Shown one piece after another: positions 1-8,982 of a stretch of 64,000 nucleotides of DNA. The notes below the pieces were generated by a model. It had not been told where the DNA came from and made no database searches. It worked only from the letters and a program-made list of their open reading frames with translations. The position numbers and the translations under genes were made by a program. Positions within the stretch are counted from its first letter, which is position 1. The number at the start of each line of letters is the position of its first letter. The DNA comes from Verrucomicrobiaceae bacterium. GTDB taxonomy: Bacteria > Verrucomicrobiota > Verrucomicrobiia > Verrucomicrobiales > Verrucomicrobiaceae. The stretch is taken from positions 124,001 to 188,000 of the forward strand of contig JAIBCL010000003.1 in assembly GCA_019694165.1 (NCBI GenBank), in the 5' to 3' direction.

Positions 1-1
1 G

Positions 2-1078
2 CTCGGCGTGAAGTTCCGTGGCGATGAACTCTTCATCACCTGCCGTGATCAGATTGCACGGCTCCGTGATTTGAATGGCGATGGCGAGATCGACTTCATT
101 GAGTGCTTCAACGACGACGCGCAGGTCACCGAGCACTTCCACGAGTTCGCGATGGGCCTGCAAACCGATGCGGCGGGCAATTTCTACTATGCCAAGTCCG
201 GCCGCCATGCGCTCGACAGCGTCATTCCGCAGCACGGCACGCTGCTGAAGGTCAGCGCCGATGGCGCAAAGACAGAAATCCTCGCCACCGGCTTCCGCGC
301 CGCGAACGGCGTGTGCCTCAACGACGACGGCACGTTCTTCGTCACCGACCAAGAAGGCTTCTGGACACCGAAGAACCGCATCAATCGTGTGAAGGTCGGT
401 GGCTTCTACGGGAACATGTATGGCTACACCAGCGTCACCGACGAATCCGACTCCGCGATGGAGCAGCCACTCGTCTGGGTGACCAATGACAAAGACCGCA
501 GCCCTGCCGAACTGATCTGGGTGCCAAAAAACGCGTGGGGCAATCTCGGCGGCTCGTTGCTCAATCTCAGCTACGGCACCGGCCGCGCCTTCATCATCCC
601 GCACGAGGAAGTGAATGGAAAATGGCAAGGCGCCGTCTGCGAACTCCCCATGCCCGCCTTCGCCACCGGCATCATGCGCGGTCGCTTCGGCAGCGATGGA
701 GCCCTCTACACCTGCGGTATGTTCGCCTGGGCCGGCAACGCCACGAGTCCCGGTGGATTTCACCGCATCCGCCGCGGCACGCAGCCTGCGCAGGTGCCAC
801 TGGCCATTCATGCGGCGAAAGGAGCCATGAGCGTGACCTTTAGCGATCCCATCACTGACACCACGAGCGCCATCAAGGTGTGGTCATTGAAGCGCACGAA
901 GAACTATGGTTCCAAGCACTACGACGAGCACGAAGTGACGATTCACGGCGTGAAGCTCAGTGAAGACAAGCGCACCGTGACGCTCGACATCCCCGATCTC
1001 GCGCCGACGTGGTGCTACGAACTCAAGATCGGAGATCGCAATCTGCACGGAACCATTCACCAACTCGCCAACCCATGA
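2..1078 (+). CDS. C-terminal part of an exported beta-propeller (PQQ/sorbosone dehydrogenase-like) protein, 5' truncated
   Basis: The frame is already open at the first complete codon, so this is the 3' part of a gene that begins before the window; the GTG at position 8 is probably an internal valine. The visible 358 or so residues carry repeated beta-propeller-type strands (segments such as FAMGLQTDAAGNFYYAKSG, ATGFRAANGVCLNDDG and FVTDQEG) and a short C-terminal beta domain ending near LKIGDRNLHG. In PVC bacteria such propellers are usually the 'membrane-bound dehydrogenase' part of large exported proteins that also carry DUF6797 or a heme-binding CxxCH domain, but those parts would lie upstream and cannot be seen. 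The stop overlaps the next start as ATGA, so the gene is translationally coupled to the esterase that follows. The substrate is unknown. Confidence 0.75.
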   Translation, partial: LGVKFRGDELFITCRDQIARLRDLNGDGEIDFIECFNDDAQVTEHFHEFAMGLQTDAAGNFYYAKSGRHALDSVIPQHGTLLKVSADGAKTEILATGFRAANGVCLNDDGTFFVTDQEGFWTPKNRINRVKVGGFYGNMYGYTSVTDESDSAMEQPLVWVTNDKDRSPAELIWVPKNAWGNLGGSLLNLSYGTGRAFIIPHEEVNGKWQGAVCELPMPAFATGIMRGRFGSDGALYTCGMFAWAGNATSPGGFHRIRRGTQPAQVPLAIHAAKGAMSVTFSDPITDTTSAIKVWSLKRTKNYGSKHYDEHEVTIHGVKLSEDKRTVTLDIPDLAPTWCYELKIGDRNLHGTIHQLANP

Positions 1079-2292
1079 AATACATCCTCGCCTCACTCCT
1101 CCTCGCGGCATCACTCCAAGCCGCACCGCTCAAAGTCTTCATCCTTGCCGGCCAGTCGAACATGGAGGGGCATGCGAAGATCGAGACGTTTGATTACATC
1201 GGCGATGATCCGGCCACCGCACCGCTGCTGAAGATGATGCGCGATGACAAAGGCGAGCCGCGTGTGTGCGATCACACCTGGATTTCCTACTTTACCGGCA
1301 AATACGATGGCAGCGCGAATGGCGAGGGCACGGGGAAGCTCACGGCGGGTTATGGCGCACGCGACGACGCCACGAAGTCGAATGGCAAGATTGGCCCGGA
1401 GTTCACCTTCGGCCTCACGATGGATGCAGCGCTGAAGGAGCCGGTGCTCATCATCAAGACGGCGTGGGGCGGCCGGAGCTTGAACACGGAGTTTCGCCCG
1501 CCGAGCGCGGGGCCGTATGAACTCAACGACTACCAAAAGAAGCTCTACTACGGCCCGCCCGGCCATGGCGTGCCGAAGGACATGAATCAGTGGCTTGAAG
1601 AGAAGAAGCGCGAAACCGGCCGCTTCTACCGCTACATGGTCGAGCATGTGAAGCATGTGCTCGCAGATCCCAAGCGCGTTTGCCCGGCCTACAAGGCCAA
1701 GGACGGCTACGAGATCGCCGGCTTCGTGTGGCTCCAAGGCTTCAACGACATGGTGGACGGCCACACGTATCCCGACCGCGGCAAGCCGGGCCGTTTTGCG
1801 CTCTACAGCGACCTCCTCGCCCACTTCATCCGCGATGTGCGCAGAGATTTGGGTGCGCCGAGGATGCCGTTCGTCATTGGCGTGATGGGTGTTGATGGTT
1901 TGAAGGCGAAGCCGGACACCGTCGCCTTCCGCGAGGCCATGACCGCGCCATCGTTGCTTCCCGAGTTCAAAGGCAACGTCTTCGCCGTGCCCACCGCGCC
2001 TTTTTGGTCCGAAGAACTCGCCGCCATCGACGACAAGCGCGCCCAGGTCCGTCAGATGGGCCATTTCCTCAACTCAAAGCACAAAGACCACGCGAACGCT
2101 GACGGTCACATGACCGAAGCCGAGAAGCGCGAGTATCTCAAGAACTACGAAGCCAAACTCATCTCGCCCGCCGAGGAGGCGCTGTGGAAACGCGGTGCCT
2201 CCAATGCCGGCTATCATTACCTTGGCTGCGCAAAGACTTTCGCGCTCATGGGCAAACACTTCGCTGAAGCCATCCTGCAAAACTCGAAATGA
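1075..2292 (+). CDS. Exported SASA-family (sialate O-acetylesterase-like, DUF303) carbohydrate esterase
   Basis: A 405-residue SGNH-type hydrolase. The start at 1075 gives a clean signal peptide (MKYILASLLLAASLQA) and overlaps the previous stop as ATGA. The nucleophile motif GQSNMEG lies at residues 26-32 (Ser28), and GFVWLQGFNDM is the usual WxQGxxD block. SASA enzymes remove acetyl groups from sialic acid or from acetylated plant and algal polysaccharides. The sequence does not reveal the substrate, but the neighbours are further exported hydrolases. A C-terminal histidine block is present around GYHYLGCAKT. The stop at 2290-2292 overlaps the next ATG, so this is part of a tightly coupled operon. 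Confidence 0.88.
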   Translation: MKYILASLLLAASLQAAPLKVFILAGQSNMEGHAKIETFDYIGDDPATAPLLKMMRDDKGEPRVCDHTWISYFTGKYDGSANGEGTGKLTAGYGARDDATKSNGKIGPEFTFGLTMDAALKEPVLIIKTAWGGRSLNTEFRPPSAGPYELNDYQKKLYYGPPGHGVPKDMNQWLEEKKRETGRFYRYMVEHVKHVLADPKRVCPAYKAKDGYEIAGFVWLQGFNDMVDGHTYPDRGKPGRFALYSDLLAHFIRDVRRDLGAPRMPFVIGVMGVDGLKAKPDTVAFREAMTAPSLLPEFKGNVFAVPTAPFWSEELAAIDDKRAQVRQMGHFLNSKHKDHANADGHMTEAEKREYLKNYEAKLISPAEEALWKRGASNAGYHYLGCAKTFALMGKHFAEAILQNSK

Positions 2293-4700
2293 CGAACCCT
2301 CTCCTCATCTGCACCGTCTTTTTCGCCGCTGCATCGACCACTTTCGCAGCAGGTGAAGAGAAATTCCAGATTCCTGACTTCACCAAAGGGGACACGATCC
2401 CGAAGAACGCGAAGCATGACTGGAATCTCGGTGCCACGGGGCTGCGTGGGTGGATGCATTGCGACGAGATGGTGACTAGTGACGCGCGGCAGATCGCGAT
2501 CACGAAAGTGGAGCCGAAGTCGCCTGCGGAGGGCGTCATCGCGGTCGGTGATGTGATTCTGGGTGTCGGTGGAAAAGCGTTTACCTTCGATCCGCGCACG
2601 GAATTTGGTCAGGCGCTCACGTTGGCCGAAACGGAGGCCGGTGGTGGCAAATTGAAGCTCACACGCTGGCGTGCAGCAAAGACGGAAGAGGTTGTCTTGA
2701 AGCTGCCAGTGCTCGGCAGTTACTCGGCAACGGCTCCGTTTGAGTGCGCGAAGTCGAAACGTATCCTCGCGCAAGGTTGCAAGGCCATCGCAGCACGTAT
2801 GAGTGCGGCGGGTTATGACGATCAGGATCCCATCCCACGTTCGCTGAATGCGCTGGCGTTGCTGGCGAGTGGTGACAAGACTTATGCCCCTTTGATCAAG
2901 CGCGAGGCGGAGTGGGCGGCGGGCTTCACGACGGACAGCTACCCGACTTGGTATTACGGCTATGTGACGATCTTCCTCGGCGAATATGTGATTGCCACGG
3001 GTGATAAGTCGGTGCTGCCGGGACTGCGAAAGCTGATCATGGAGGTCGTGGAGGGGCAAAGCGCGGTCGGCTCATGGGGACACCATTTTGCGAGGCCAGA
3101 CGGACGCCTCCAAGGCTACGGCATGATGAACTCGCCAGGCATCCCGCTGACCATCGGGCTCGTGCTGGCTCGCAGCGCGGGCTTGAAGGAGGCGCGACTC
3201 GCCGAGGCGATCGAGCGCAGTGCGCGGCTGCTGCGTTTCTACATCGGCAAAGGTGCCATTCCGTATGGCGATCATCATCCGTGGATCCAGAATCATGAGG
3301 ACAACGGCAAGTGCGGCATGGCTTCGGTGCTCTTCAATTTGCTCGGTGAAGCCAAGGGCGCAGAGTTCTTCGCGCGCATGTGTCTGGCTTCTCACAGCTC
3401 CGAGCGCGACACCGGACACACGGGCAATTTCTTCAATCTGCTCTGGGCCATGCCCGGCGTGGCGCACAGCGGCCCGCAGGCCACGGGTGCGTGGATGCAA
3501 GAGTTTGGCGCGTGGTATTTCGATCTCGCACGGCAATGGGACGGCGGCTTTTCGCATCAAGGTCCGCCGGAAAAGGATAACGACAGCTACCACGGATGGG
3601 ATTGCACCGGCGCTTATTTGCTCGCTTACGCGATGCCGTTGAAGAAAATCCATCTCACCGGCAAAACGCCTGCCGTTGTGCCGCAACTCGACGCCAACAC
3701 CGCAAAGCGGATCGACTCCGATGGTCGCGACTGGACACCGAAGGCTCGCAACACGCTCTACGATGCGATGAGCGATGCGGAGCTGCTCAAGCGCCTGCAA
3801 AACTGGTCGCCCATCGTGCGCGAGCGTGCCGCGATGGCCTACGGCCGGCACAAAACTGCGTCCGCCGCACCATTGATCGACATGCTGGCCTCCCCGAGCC
3901 TCGACACGCGCTACGGTGCCTGCCAGGGCCTGATCTTTCTGCGCGAACGTGCCTCGCCTGCCATCAATGCCTTGCAGAAGACCCTAAGCCATCCGGATCT
4001 CTGGCTGCGCATCAAGGCAGCCGAAGCGCTCGCCGCCATCGGCAAGCCGGCGATGAAAACCGTGCCGCAACTCCTCGAACTGCTCGCCCAGGTGGATCAG
4101 AAAAACGATCCGCGCGGCATGCAGCAGCGGTATCTCAGCTTTGCCCTGTTCAACACCAACGACGAGCATGGCGACGGCATGCTGAGCCGCTCGCTCGATG
4201 GCGTGGATCGTCCCGCGCTCTACAAGGCCGTGCAGGCCGGTTTGAAGAACCAGGACGGCCGCGCCCGCGGCAGCATCGGCTCCGTGTATCGCCATCTCTC
4301 GTTCAATGAGCTTAAGCCGCTGCTGCCCGCCATTCTTGAGGCAGTCGTGCAGCCCGCTCCGAGCGGCGAGATGTTTGCTGACAGCATTCGCATCGAAGGA
4401 CTGCGAGTGCTTGCGCAACATCACGTTGAGGAAGGCATGGCCGCCCTGGTGAAATACACCCGTGACCAGAACCCTTGGGCGAGTCAGGACCGAACGCCGG
4501 AGCTGATGAAGATCCTCCTCACCTACGGCACGCATGCAAAAGTGTTCACCCCGGAGTTGGAGAAGATCGCCCACTACTTTGAAAAAGAAGAGCCGGACTT
4601 CCCACCGGAGTTCATGATTCAGAAAGCCAACTCGGTGCGCGATACGATCAAGGCCATCAATGCCAGCACGGAGACGCCGACACTCATCCGCATTCAATAA
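2289..4700 (+). CDS. Exported PDZ / DUF6288-like / HEAT-repeat protein
   Basis: An 803-residue protein with a signal peptide (residues 1-20, ending TTFAAG). Residues about 48-140 form a PDZ-like domain (segments ITKVEPKSPAEGVIAVGDVILGV in outline, then a KLKLTRW strand). Residues about 150-480 form an alpha-helical toroid-like region with a conserved GHTGNFFN...AMPGVA stretch, which resembles the DUF6288 family of PVC bacteria. Residues about 490-660 carry HEAT-like helical repeats (RERAAMAYGRH, DLWLRIKAAEALAAIG). No catalytic motif was recognised. PDZ and HEAT modules suggest protein binding or scaffolding in the periplasm. It lies between two SASA esterases, coupled to the first by ATGA and one base before the start of the second, so it probably works with them on the same polymer. 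The function is inferred from context only. Confidence 0.75.
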   Translation: MTNPLLICTVFFAAASTTFAAGEEKFQIPDFTKGDTIPKNAKHDWNLGATGLRGWMHCDEMVTSDARQIAITKVEPKSPAEGVIAVGDVILGVGGKAFTFDPRTEFGQALTLAETEAGGGKLKLTRWRAAKTEEVVLKLPVLGSYSATAPFECAKSKRILAQGCKAIAARMSAAGYDDQDPIPRSLNALALLASGDKTYAPLIKREAEWAAGFTTDSYPTWYYGYVTIFLGEYVIATGDKSVLPGLRKLIMEVVEGQSAVGSWGHHFARPDGRLQGYGMMNSPGIPLTIGLVLARSAGLKEARLAEAIERSARLLRFYIGKGAIPYGDHHPWIQNHEDNGKCGMASVLFNLLGEAKGAEFFARMCLASHSSERDTGHTGNFFNLLWAMPGVAHSGPQATGAWMQEFGAWYFDLARQWDGGFSHQGPPEKDNDSYHGWDCTGAYLLAYAMPLKKIHLTGKTPAVVPQLDANTAKRIDSDGRDWTPKARNTLYDAMSDAELLKRLQNWSPIVRERAAMAYGRHKTASAAPLIDMLASPSLDTRYGACQGLIFLRERASPAINALQKTLSHPDLWLRIKAAEALAAIGKPAMKTVPQLLELLAQVDQKNDPRGMQQRYLSFALFNTNDEHGDGMLSRSLDGVDRPALYKAVQAGLKNQDGRARGSIGSVYRHLSFNELKPLLPAILEAVVQPAPSGEMFADSIRIEGLRVLAQHHVEEGMAALVKYTRDQNPWASQDRTPELMKILLTYGTHAKVFTPELEKIAHYFEKEEPDFPPEFMIQKANSVRDTIKAINASTETPTLIRIQ

Positions 4701-4701
4701 C

Positions 4702-6327
4702 ATGAGACATCTCTTCCTCGCAGCCCTGCTGCTCCTGCCCATTGCAGCTCGCAGCGCTGACACCGACACCAAGACGTTGCGTGTTTTCATCTTCGCGGGC
4801 CAGTCAAACATGGTGGGCACGCATTCGCGGGTGAATGACATCCACCGCTTTCCGCCTTTCGCAGGACTGGATCTGCCGCAGAAGAACGTTTTGTTCTCCT
4901 ACAAGCTCGGGCGTGAGAACATGGAGACTTCGGAGGGCTGGATTCCGATGCAGCCGACGCGTGATTACTTCGGGCCGGAGCTGAGCTTTGCCAAAAAGGT
5001 GTCGCAGAGCATCGAGGCACCCATCGCGGTCATCAAAGTGGCCTCGGGCGGCACGACGTTGGGCAAGGACTGGAATCCGGACATGCCGGACGGCTTCAAG
5101 CTTTACCCGCTGGCGCTCGAGCATGTGCGTGCGTCACTGGCGGAGCTGGAGCGAAAGAAGATCGCGTATCGCATCGAGGGCTTCGTGTGGCATCAGGGGG
5201 AGAACGACATGTTCGACAAGGCCTTCAAACCGGCCTACGCGGCGAACTTGAAGAACTTCATCGCGTGCTGGCGTCGCGATTTGAAGCTGCCGAACCTGCG
5301 CTTCTACCTCGGCGAGCTTTGCACGAAGACAATCTGGGGCATGGACAACCGCGACAACATGCTCGCGATCCGCACCGCGCAAAAGGCGGTCGCAGAGGCT
5401 GATCCGCTCGTGGACTACGTGCCCACATCGCACGATGCGGTGGAGATCGGCGGCGAGTCGGGCCTTCACTATCACTACGGCACGCTCGGGCAGCTCGAGC
5501 ACGGCGTGAATCATGCGGACGCGTATCTGCGCACGCTCGGCATCGAAACCGGCCGCGACAGGCCGCTCAAAGCCTGGCCGTATGCCAAAGGCAGCTCGGT
5601 AAAGCTCTTCGTCCTCGCCGGACATCGCAACATGGAGGGCGAGCGTGCTTTCCAACAAGAACTCGGCGCGTCTGCGAGTGAGGATGCACAAATCGCCTTC
5701 AAATACAGCCTCGGTGGCGGCTTCAAGACCTCAAAGGCTTGGGAGCCGCACGGGCCAGCGGGCGCTTACGACACCTTTGGGCCTGAGTTGAGCTTTGCGA
5801 AGACGCTGCGAGCCACGGAGAAGGGCAACATCGCCATCGCGAAGTTCACGCACAGCGGCACGCAGATGAACGACTGGTCGCCCGAGGGCACGACGGCCAA
5901 GGACATGCATGTTTACCCCGCGTTCATCGCCTTCATCCGCAGCGCGATTCAGGAGCTGAAGGACAAAGGGCACACCGTGGAGCTGGCGGGCATCTTTTAT
6001 CACGCAGGCGAGAATGACATGGCCTTTGGCCCCTATCGCAAACAAGCCGCGAAGTGGCTGCAATCGACCGTAGCGCAAAGTCGCGTGGATTTGGCGGTGG
6101 CCGACTTGAAGTGGTTCGTGAGCCAGCAACCGCCGCCAGATCACAAAGGGGTCAACCAAATCGACATCACCGCCGATCTCGCAGCCCTCGCAGCGTCTGA
6201 CAAGGCGTTCATTCACATCAAAGCCTTCGATTTGCCGCCGCAGTCCGAGAAGCTCGTGCTCGACACCGCAGGCGTGTTGAAGCTCGGCGAGGTGATGGCC
6301 AAAAACTATCTCTCAACGCATGAGTGA
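4702..6327 (+). CDS. Exported tandem SASA-domain esterase with a degenerate second domain
   Basis: A 541-residue protein starting at 4702 with a signal peptide (MRHLFLAALLLLPIAARSA). It contains two SASA/SGNH domains. Domain 1 (about 25-285) is intact: GQSNMVG with Ser35, HQGEND at 164-169 and a late SGLHYHYG block. Domain 2 (about 295-541) retains the fold signature (AGHRNMEG, YHAGEND at 434-439), but the nucleophile position is Arg309 and the terminal histidine block reads DTAGVLKLGE. The second domain is therefore probably catalytically dead and may bind substrate. It is the fourth gene of the exported-hydrolase run, one base after the previous stop, and overlaps tspO by eight bases (ATGAGTGA). 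Acetylesterase activity is inferred from the family. Confidence 0.85.
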   Translation: MRHLFLAALLLLPIAARSADTDTKTLRVFIFAGQSNMVGTHSRVNDIHRFPPFAGLDLPQKNVLFSYKLGRENMETSEGWIPMQPTRDYFGPELSFAKKVSQSIEAPIAVIKVASGGTTLGKDWNPDMPDGFKLYPLALEHVRASLAELERKKIAYRIEGFVWHQGENDMFDKAFKPAYAANLKNFIACWRRDLKLPNLRFYLGELCTKTIWGMDNRDNMLAIRTAQKAVAEADPLVDYVPTSHDAVEIGGESGLHYHYGTLGQLEHGVNHADAYLRTLGIETGRDRPLKAWPYAKGSSVKLFVLAGHRNMEGERAFQQELGASASEDAQIAFKYSLGGGFKTSKAWEPHGPAGAYDTFGPELSFAKTLRATEKGNIAIAKFTHSGTQMNDWSPEGTTAKDMHVYPAFIAFIRSAIQELKDKGHTVELAGIFYHAGENDMAFGPYRKQAAKWLQSTVAQSRVDLAVADLKWFVSQQPPPDHKGVNQIDITADLAALAASDKAFIHIKAFDLPPQSEKLVLDTAGVLKLGEVMAKNYLSTHE

Positions 6328-6802
6328 GTCTTCTTCACGTGGACATTCCATGATTGCCTTGATGGGCTGGCTGCTGCTGTGCTTCATGGCACCTGCGCTT
6401 GGTGCCTTTTCCTTACCTGGCGAATGGTATGCGTCGCTTCGCAAGCCGTCGTGGAATCCTCCAGGCTGGCTGTTCGGTCCGGTGTGGACCGCGCTTTACA
6501 CGATGATGGCCGTGGCCGCATGGATGGTGTGGAAGCGTGGAGGGTTCATCGTGCAGCGTGTGGCTTTGACGCGGTTCCTGGTGCAGCTCGCACTCAATGC
6601 GGCGTGGACGCCCTTGTTCTTCGGCCTGCATCGCCCCGACTGGGCCTTGGTGGACATCGCGTTGTTAGGGCTGGCCGTGGCGATGACCATCGCGGCCTTC
6701 CATCGTGTGCATCGTGGGGCGGCGTGGATGCTGGTGCCGTATCTCGCGTGGGTCAGCTTCGCCACAGTGCTGAACTTCACCTTGTGGCGGTTGAATGCAT
6801 GA
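6320..6802 (+). CDS. tspO: TspO/MBR-family membrane protein
   Basis: A 160-residue polytopic protein with five predicted membrane helices. Family signatures are clear: WYASLRKPSWNPPGWLFGPVWTALY near residues 34-58 in outline, a central LNAAWTPLFFGLHRP, and a C-terminal SFATVLNFTLWRLN. TspO binds tetrapyrroles and other hydrophobic ligands in the membrane and is linked to porphyrin and redox stress in bacteria. The start at 6320 overlaps the preceding stop; an internal ATG at 6350 is an alternative that removes ten residues of non-membrane leader. It is probably co-transcribed with the upstream esterase, although the functional link is not obvious. Confidence 0.93.
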   Translation: MSESSSRGHSMIALMGWLLLCFMAPALGAFSLPGEWYASLRKPSWNPPGWLFGPVWTALYTMMAVAAWMVWKRGGFIVQRVALTRFLVQLALNAAWTPLFFGLHRPDWALVDIALLGLAVAMTIAAFHRVHRGAAWMLVPYLAWVSFATVLNFTLWRLNA

Positions 6803-6860
6803 GTCTCATCCTTCGATATTGCCTTCAAAATACACGGCTGAAACCGCCGTCACTCTCGTC

Positions 6861-8972
6861 ATGAAGCTCTGCTTTCCTCTCTTCGCTTTCGCCATGTCCA
6901 TCGCCGCTGCCGTTCCACCGACCGAGAAAAAGCCTGTCACCGACGAGTATCACGGCGTGAAGGTGGTGGATGAGTATCGCTGGCTGGAAGACTCCGGTTC
7001 GCCAGCGGTCAAAGCATGGACTCGCGCGCAGAACGACTACTTGCGCGCGTGGCTCGACTCGCGTGCGGACCGCGCGGAGATCGAGGCAAAGCTGAAAGCG
7101 CTGTATGCCAAGGACACGCCATCGCACACCGGCATCAAGGAGCGCGGCGGGCGATTGTTTGCGCTGAAGTTCCAGCCACCGAAGCAGCAGCGGTTGCTCG
7201 TCACGCTGGCCTCGGCGGATGATCTCGCGTCGGAGAAAGTCGTGCTCGATCCGAATGAGATCGAGCCGAAAGGCCAGGTGGCGATGGATTGGTATGTGCC
7301 GTCGCCGGATGGAAAGCTGATCGCGGTTTGTCTCTCCGAGAATGGCAGCGAGGACGGCACGCTGCACTTTTATCGCACCGACACGGGAGAGCATTTGCCC
7401 GACAAGGTCGCTCGTGTGCAATACCCGACCGGCGGGGGCAGCGCGGCGTGGATGCCAGACAGCTCGGGCGTTTTCTACACGCGCTATCCTCGCGCAGGCG
7501 AGCGACCGGATGCTGATCTGAACTTCTTCCAGCAGATCTATTTTCATCAGCTCGGCTCGCCCGTGAGCAGCGACGAATACTCAGCGGGCAAAGACTTCCC
7601 GCGCATCGCCGAGATTGAGCTGCACACCTCGGACGATGGCCGGTGGCTGCTCGCGAGCGTGGCGAATGGCGATGGCGGCGAGTTCTCGCATCACATCCGC
7701 GAAACCATAGCTGGCGCAGCCTGGCGGCAGATCACGAAGCATGAGGACGGCATCAAAGAGATCGCATTCAGCCACGACGGCGCGAGCCTCTATCTGCGCA
7801 GCGTGAAGGACGCACCGCGCGGCAAGGTGCTCCGCTTCGCCACGGAGCGCACGCTTGCTGACGCGGAGGTCGTGGTGCCGGAAAGCAATGCGGTGATCGA
7901 AGGCGTCACGCTCACTTCGGAGTTTCTCTTCGTGACGGACATGATCGGCGGGCCATCGCGACTGCGGCAGTTTGATCTGAAGGGCAAGCTCGTGGGCGAA
8001 GTGCCTTTGCCAGTCGCCACAGGCATCGCGGGCGTGATCGCTGTGAAGGATCGCGTGTTGTTTCGTCAGTCGAGCTTCGTCGAGCCTGCTGCCTGGATGC
8101 TCTATGATCCTGTTGCGAAGAGCGTGAAGAAGACGGCGCTCTACAACACATCGCCAGTGGACTTCAGCGACATCGAAGCCGTGCGCGAGTTCGCCACCAG
8201 CAAAGACGGCACGAAGGTGCCCGTGAACATTTTGCGACGCAAAGGCACGAAGCTCGATGGCAGCAATCCCACGCTGCTCTACGCATATGGCGGCTACGGC
8301 CACTGCATGAGGCCGACGTTCAACTTCGAGCAGCGACTCTGGTTTGATCGCGGTGGCATCTACGTCGTCGCAAACATTCGCGGCGGCGGCGAATACGGCG
8401 AGGAATGGCACCTCGCGGGCAATCTCACGAAGAAGCAGAATGTCTTCGATGACTTCGCCGCGTGCGCGGAGCATCTCATCAAGCGCGGCTACACTCGCTC
8501 CGACAAACTTGCGGTCGAGGGCGGCAGCAATGGCGGCTTGCTCATGGGCGCGTTCCTCACGCAGCATCCGCAGCTCGCGCGCGCAGTCGTCGCCCATGTC
8601 GGTCTCTACGACATGTTGCGCGTGGAGCTGGATCCGAATGGCGCATTCAACGTCACCGAGTTCGGCACGGTAAAGGACCCCGCGCAATTCCGCGCGCTGC
8701 ACGCCTACTCGCCCTTTCACAACGTGAAGGATGGCACCGCGTATCCCGCCGTCTTCTTCCTCGCCGGTGAAACCGATGGCCGAGTGAATCCCGCGCACTC
8801 GCGCCGCATGACGGCACGACTTCAGGCTGCTACGTCTTCGCAGAATCCGATCCTCGCGCGCTTCAGCTCCGCCTCCGGTCACGGCATGGGCACCGCGCTC
8901 TCCGAGAAGATCGCGCAGAAAGCCGATGTCTTCGCCTTCCTCTTCGATCAGCTCGGCATGTCATCAAGGTAG
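6861..8972 (+). CDS. Exported prolyl oligopeptidase (peptidase family S9A)
   Basis: A 703-residue serine peptidase. The ATG at 6861 was chosen because it opens directly into a signal peptide (MKLCFPLFAFAMSIAAAV); an in-frame ATG 66 bases upstream adds an unlikely leader that overlaps tspO. The N-terminal motif DEYRWLED is typical of S9A. A seven-bladed propeller (about 75-425) precedes the alpha/beta-hydrolase domain. The catalytic triad is visible as Ser556 in GGSNGG, Asp639 in GETDGR and His674 in SGHGMG. S9A enzymes cut after proline in short peptides. The signal peptide points to periplasmic peptide degradation. It is 58 bases downstream of tspO. Confidence 0.93.
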   Translation: MKLCFPLFAFAMSIAAAVPPTEKKPVTDEYHGVKVVDEYRWLEDSGSPAVKAWTRAQNDYLRAWLDSRADRAEIEAKLKALYAKDTPSHTGIKERGGRLFALKFQPPKQQRLLVTLASADDLASEKVVLDPNEIEPKGQVAMDWYVPSPDGKLIAVCLSENGSEDGTLHFYRTDTGEHLPDKVARVQYPTGGGSAAWMPDSSGVFYTRYPRAGERPDADLNFFQQIYFHQLGSPVSSDEYSAGKDFPRIAEIELHTSDDGRWLLASVANGDGGEFSHHIRETIAGAAWRQITKHEDGIKEIAFSHDGASLYLRSVKDAPRGKVLRFATERTLADAEVVVPESNAVIEGVTLTSEFLFVTDMIGGPSRLRQFDLKGKLVGEVPLPVATGIAGVIAVKDRVLFRQSSFVEPAAWMLYDPVAKSVKKTALYNTSPVDFSDIEAVREFATSKDGTKVPVNILRRKGTKLDGSNPTLLYAYGGYGHCMRPTFNFEQRLWFDRGGIYVVANIRGGGEYGEEWHLAGNLTKKQNVFDDFAACAEHLIKRGYTRSDKLAVEGGSNGGLLMGAFLTQHPQLARAVVAHVGLYDMLRVELDPNGAFNVTEFGTVKDPAQFRALHAYSPFHNVKDGTAYPAVFFLAGETDGRVNPAHSRRMTARLQAATSSQNPILARFSSASGHGMGTALSEKIAQKADVFAFLFDQLGMSSR

Positions 8973-8982
8973 TTCAGCCCCG

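Noticed and set aside
6861-8972. Prolyl oligopeptidase read as a dipeptidyl peptidase IV
   Set aside because: The GGSNGG nucleophile box, the DEYRWLED leader and the length near 700 fit S9A rather than S9B.
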